A stretch of DNA of 56,334 bases from Sulfurovum sp. (GTDB taxonomy: Bacteria; Campylobacterota; Campylobacteria; Campylobacterales; Sulfurovaceae): NCBI GenBank assembly GCA_027062365.1, contig JAMOTK010000015.1, positions 1-56,334 of the forward strand, in the 5' to 3' direction. Shown piece by piece: positions 54,379 to 56,334 of this stretch. The position numbers and the translations under genes were made by a program. A model generated the notes under the pieces. The model had not been told where the DNA came from. It was given only the letters and a program-made list of their open reading frames with translations, and searched no databases. Position 1 is the stretch's first letter. Each line of letters opens with the position of its first letter.

Positions 54379-55126
54379 TTATAATGTGACAGAATCAAAA
54401 ATCATTATTGCACATAGAGAGTTAGGGGCTAAGAAGTCCGAGATACCCGAGTTTAAAGAGGTATTAGAGATGGAATTCTCAGATGTACCATTTCTCTATA
54501 CCTTTGATGCACTAAATACCCAAGTAGAGAGCCTCAATGGGATTGAATCTAAAGGAAAGAGGTACTTAGCCAAAGTCAAAGGAAACCAAAAAACATTACT
54601 GAAACAAGTAAGTGAAGCCTTTGAAGAGGAGTATGCAAAAGAGGTGCATACTATAGTAGAAGAGAAAGATAAAAGAGAGTCTATTGAGGGGAACAAATGG
54701 GTAAAAAGAGAGACTTATGTTTTAAGTGTAAAAAGTGATAAATTACTGATAAGCAATAGCTCTTTTAGTCATATAAAATCAATCATCAAGCAGGTAAAAC
54801 ATATAAATGATATGAAGGGCAAAACAAAAGTAAAAGAGCAATATTTAATTGCAAATTTTATAGAAAGCCCCAGCTACTTTAAAGAGGGAATCAAAGACCA
54901 TTGGTGTTGTGAAACCTACCATTACTATAAAGACAGATTAACAAAAGAGGATGATTGTAAAATATCAGTTAATCCTTTTGGTTTGGCTATTCTTAGGAGT
55001 TTTGTCATTAATTGCATACAACTTCACCTAAACAAGCATAAGCCTAAGAACAAAAGCCTCAATATGTCGGGTATTTTTAAAAGTTGTGGGAATAACCCTC
55101 ACTTTTTGGGTAGATTGGTTACATAA
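54350..55126 (+). mobile_element. Partial ISAs1-family insertion inside the RHS gene
   Basis: An open frame from about 54350 (continuous with one opening at 54287) to 55126 encodes the C-terminal two thirds of an ISAs1-type transposase: ELGAKKSEIPEFKEVLEME, FLYTFDALNTQ (second catalytic Asp), YLAKVKGNQKTL, and a late DHWCCETYHYYKDRLTKEDDC corresponding to the catalytic Glu region. The N-terminal 130-150 residues with the first Asp are absent, so it cannot transpose by itself. I found no convincing inverted ends; the C8 tract at 54355-54362 marks the left junction. Confidence 0.7.
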
Positions 55127-55156
55127 AGGGATTTATATTGTATGAAAATGACCTAG

Positions 55157-56233
55157 ACAGACTATAGCTATAATGCCAAAAATCAACTCATAGAGGTAGT
55201 CACAGAGAGTGATACCATCACTTACAGCTACAACCTCAAAGGCATAAGAACAAGCAAAAACAAAACAAAGCAAAACACCCAATACATCATAGATTCAAAC
55301 CAAGCCTACGCTCAAGTCGTCCAAGAGATAGAAGACGATAGCCTAAGCGTAAGTTACACCTACGGACATGATTTACTAAGCCAAACAAGACAAAACAAAA
55401 CCTACGACTATCACTACGACGGCTTAGGCTCGGCAAGATATTTATCAGACCAAAACGGAACATTTACCGATAACTACAACTACGAAGCCTTTGGAAAACT
55501 CCTAAACACCGAAGGAAACACCACAAACAACTACAAGTTCACAGGAGAACAACTAGACGAGGAGACACAAAACTATTACCTCCGTTCAAGATATTTCAGC
55601 CCACTAAGAGGAGGATTTACCCAACAAGACAGCTACATGGGTAACTCACAAGACCCTATTACGCTTCATAAGTATCTGTATGCGAATGGGAATCCTGTGA
55701 TGAATATTGACCCTAGTGGGTATTATAGTATGGCAGAAGTGAGTTCTGCGATGGGGGTACGAAACTCTTTACAAAACATGCAAATGGATACTTATTTTAA
55801 TATTGGGGATATTATTACGAGTGGTGATGCTGATTTGAGTGGGATACCTCTACTTGCTCTTAGCAGTGTAGGTCTTAATCTTATGCTCCGTTTTTCTCCT
55901 AAGATGAGGAAAGCTGTTGAGCTATGTGAGAATAGTTTTAGCAATGAAACTTTAGTAGCTACAAAAGATGGACTTATACCAATAGAAGAGATAAAAATAG
56001 GTGATGAAGTTTGGACTTATAATGAGGTTAATCAAACTAAATCACTTCAAGAAGTTACGCATCTTATCAAAGGTAAAAACTTTAAGCACCTCGTAGATAT
56101 AAAGTTAAATAATGGTGAAGTTATTACGGCAACTGATAATCATCCATTTTGGGAACTTGATACAAGAAGTTGGTTAAAAGCCGAAGAGCTAAATATGAAT
56201 TCTTTATTATTCATACCTTTCTACACAACTTAA
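55157..56233 (+). pseudogene. RHS core and HINT domain, C-terminal fragment
   Basis: After a TAG at 55154-55156 the frame is open for 358 codons. It has further YD repeats (DYSYNAKNQLIEV, YDYHYDGLGSARYLS), the RHS core (YEAFGKLLNTEG, YYLRSRYFSPLRGGFTQQD, YLYANGNPVMNIDPSG) and a variable C-terminus with a HINT-type protease domain: NETLVATKDGLIPIEEIKIGDEVWTYNE and ATDNHPFWELDTRSW. A Ser occupies the place where HINT domains usually have the first Cys. The frame ends soon after HINT without a toxin domain. The first internal ATG is at 55637. Confidence 0.75.
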
Positions 56234-56334
56234 ATCAGGAATAAAACAGTAAAATACTGAAAAAGACTATGCATGAATAAAAGACTAAAAAAAGATATGA
56301 GAAATTAGTAAGAGGTGAGATGAATACTAAACAT
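56234..56334. other. No feature seen at right edge
   Basis: The last 101 bases are AT-rich with stops in the frames I read. A toxin tail or immunity gene of the RHS locus could begin beyond the edge; the AAGAGGTGAG before an ATG at 56320 is a plausible ribosome site and start. Confidence 0.3.

Noticed and set aside
1-56334. tRNA, rRNA or riboswitch genes
   Set aside because: I looked through the intergenic gaps for T-loop type sequences and known leader structures and saw none; a covariance-model scan would be needed to be certain.

Overview
The window looks like a chromosomal segment of a Campylobacterota (Epsilonproteobacteria), probably a sulfur-oxidising autotroph close to Sulfurovum or Sulfurimonas. 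This is inference from content: AT-rich DNA with TATAAT-type -10 boxes and no clear -35 boxes, a Wolinella-type FrdCAB fumarate reductase with the FAD-binding His at residue 43, neighbour pairs I recognise from this class (rnr with holA, purE with glyQ, rpsF with ssb), a RecB/AddA-like helicase, and a flavocytochrome c sulfide dehydrogenase-like flavoprotein next to a Tat-exported Rieske protein. I saw no rRNA, tRNA or CRISPR array.

Layout. 1-900: IS5-type transposase remnant and a truncated unknown ORF. 1.0-7.5 kb: TonB, an exported protein made of 19 uninterrupted 11-residue repeats, an aldehyde dehydrogenase, DUF420 and DUF523 proteins, and a TonB receptor with OprC-like copper ligands. 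7.6-10.8 kb: acpP-fabF-accA-dedA. 10.8-13.0 kb (minus): fabG, response regulator, histidine kinase. 13.0-14.4 kb: an accessory pocket with a 19-residue Ibs-like toxin candidate in an inverted-repeat cassette with convergent promoters, four REP-like palindromes, two tiny membrane ORFs (one with an internal stop) and a small secreted protein. 14.4-26.3 kb: gpmI, mraY, ribA, hemB, an amidase-like protein, a GGDEF-EAL protein preceded by a hidden 46-residue secreted ORF, a histone-H1-like peptide, adk and frdCAB.

26.4-30.7 kb (minus): trhP, purE, an AAA ATPase, a PD-(D/E)XK-like nuclease and glyQ. The ATPase-nuclease pair overlaps itself by 8 bp and glyQ by 4 bp, so a candidate defence pair sits inside a housekeeping operon. 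30.9-37.7 kb: an exported metallo-beta-lactamase-fold lipoprotein, a methyltransferase lacking a start codon, rnr, a type II restriction-modification pair, holA, then a 152-bp MITE-like element. 38-42.3 kb: sulfide dehydrogenase-like and Rieske genes, rpsF-ssb (no rpsR follows), DUF502. 42.3-46.2 kb (minus): addA-like, phytanoyl-CoA dioxygenase-like, yraN. 46.4-48.5 kb: a second, tail-to-tail type II restriction-modification system and a DUF6471 gene coupled to miaA. 49.4-53.1 kb: an AAA ATPase and, divergently, an HPr-enzyme I fusion. 53.1-56.3 kb: an Rpn-family nuclease and an RHS/HINT polymorphic-toxin gene broken by a partial ISAs1-type element.

The general picture is conserved housekeeping operons into which single defence or selfish cassettes have been placed: two restriction-modification systems, an ATPase-nuclease pair, a possible type I toxin-antitoxin locus, REP-like and MITE-like repeats, and a decayed polymorphic toxin. 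The two I rate most worth testing are the Ibs-like cassette at 13078-13281 and the ATPase-nuclease pair at 27288-28806.
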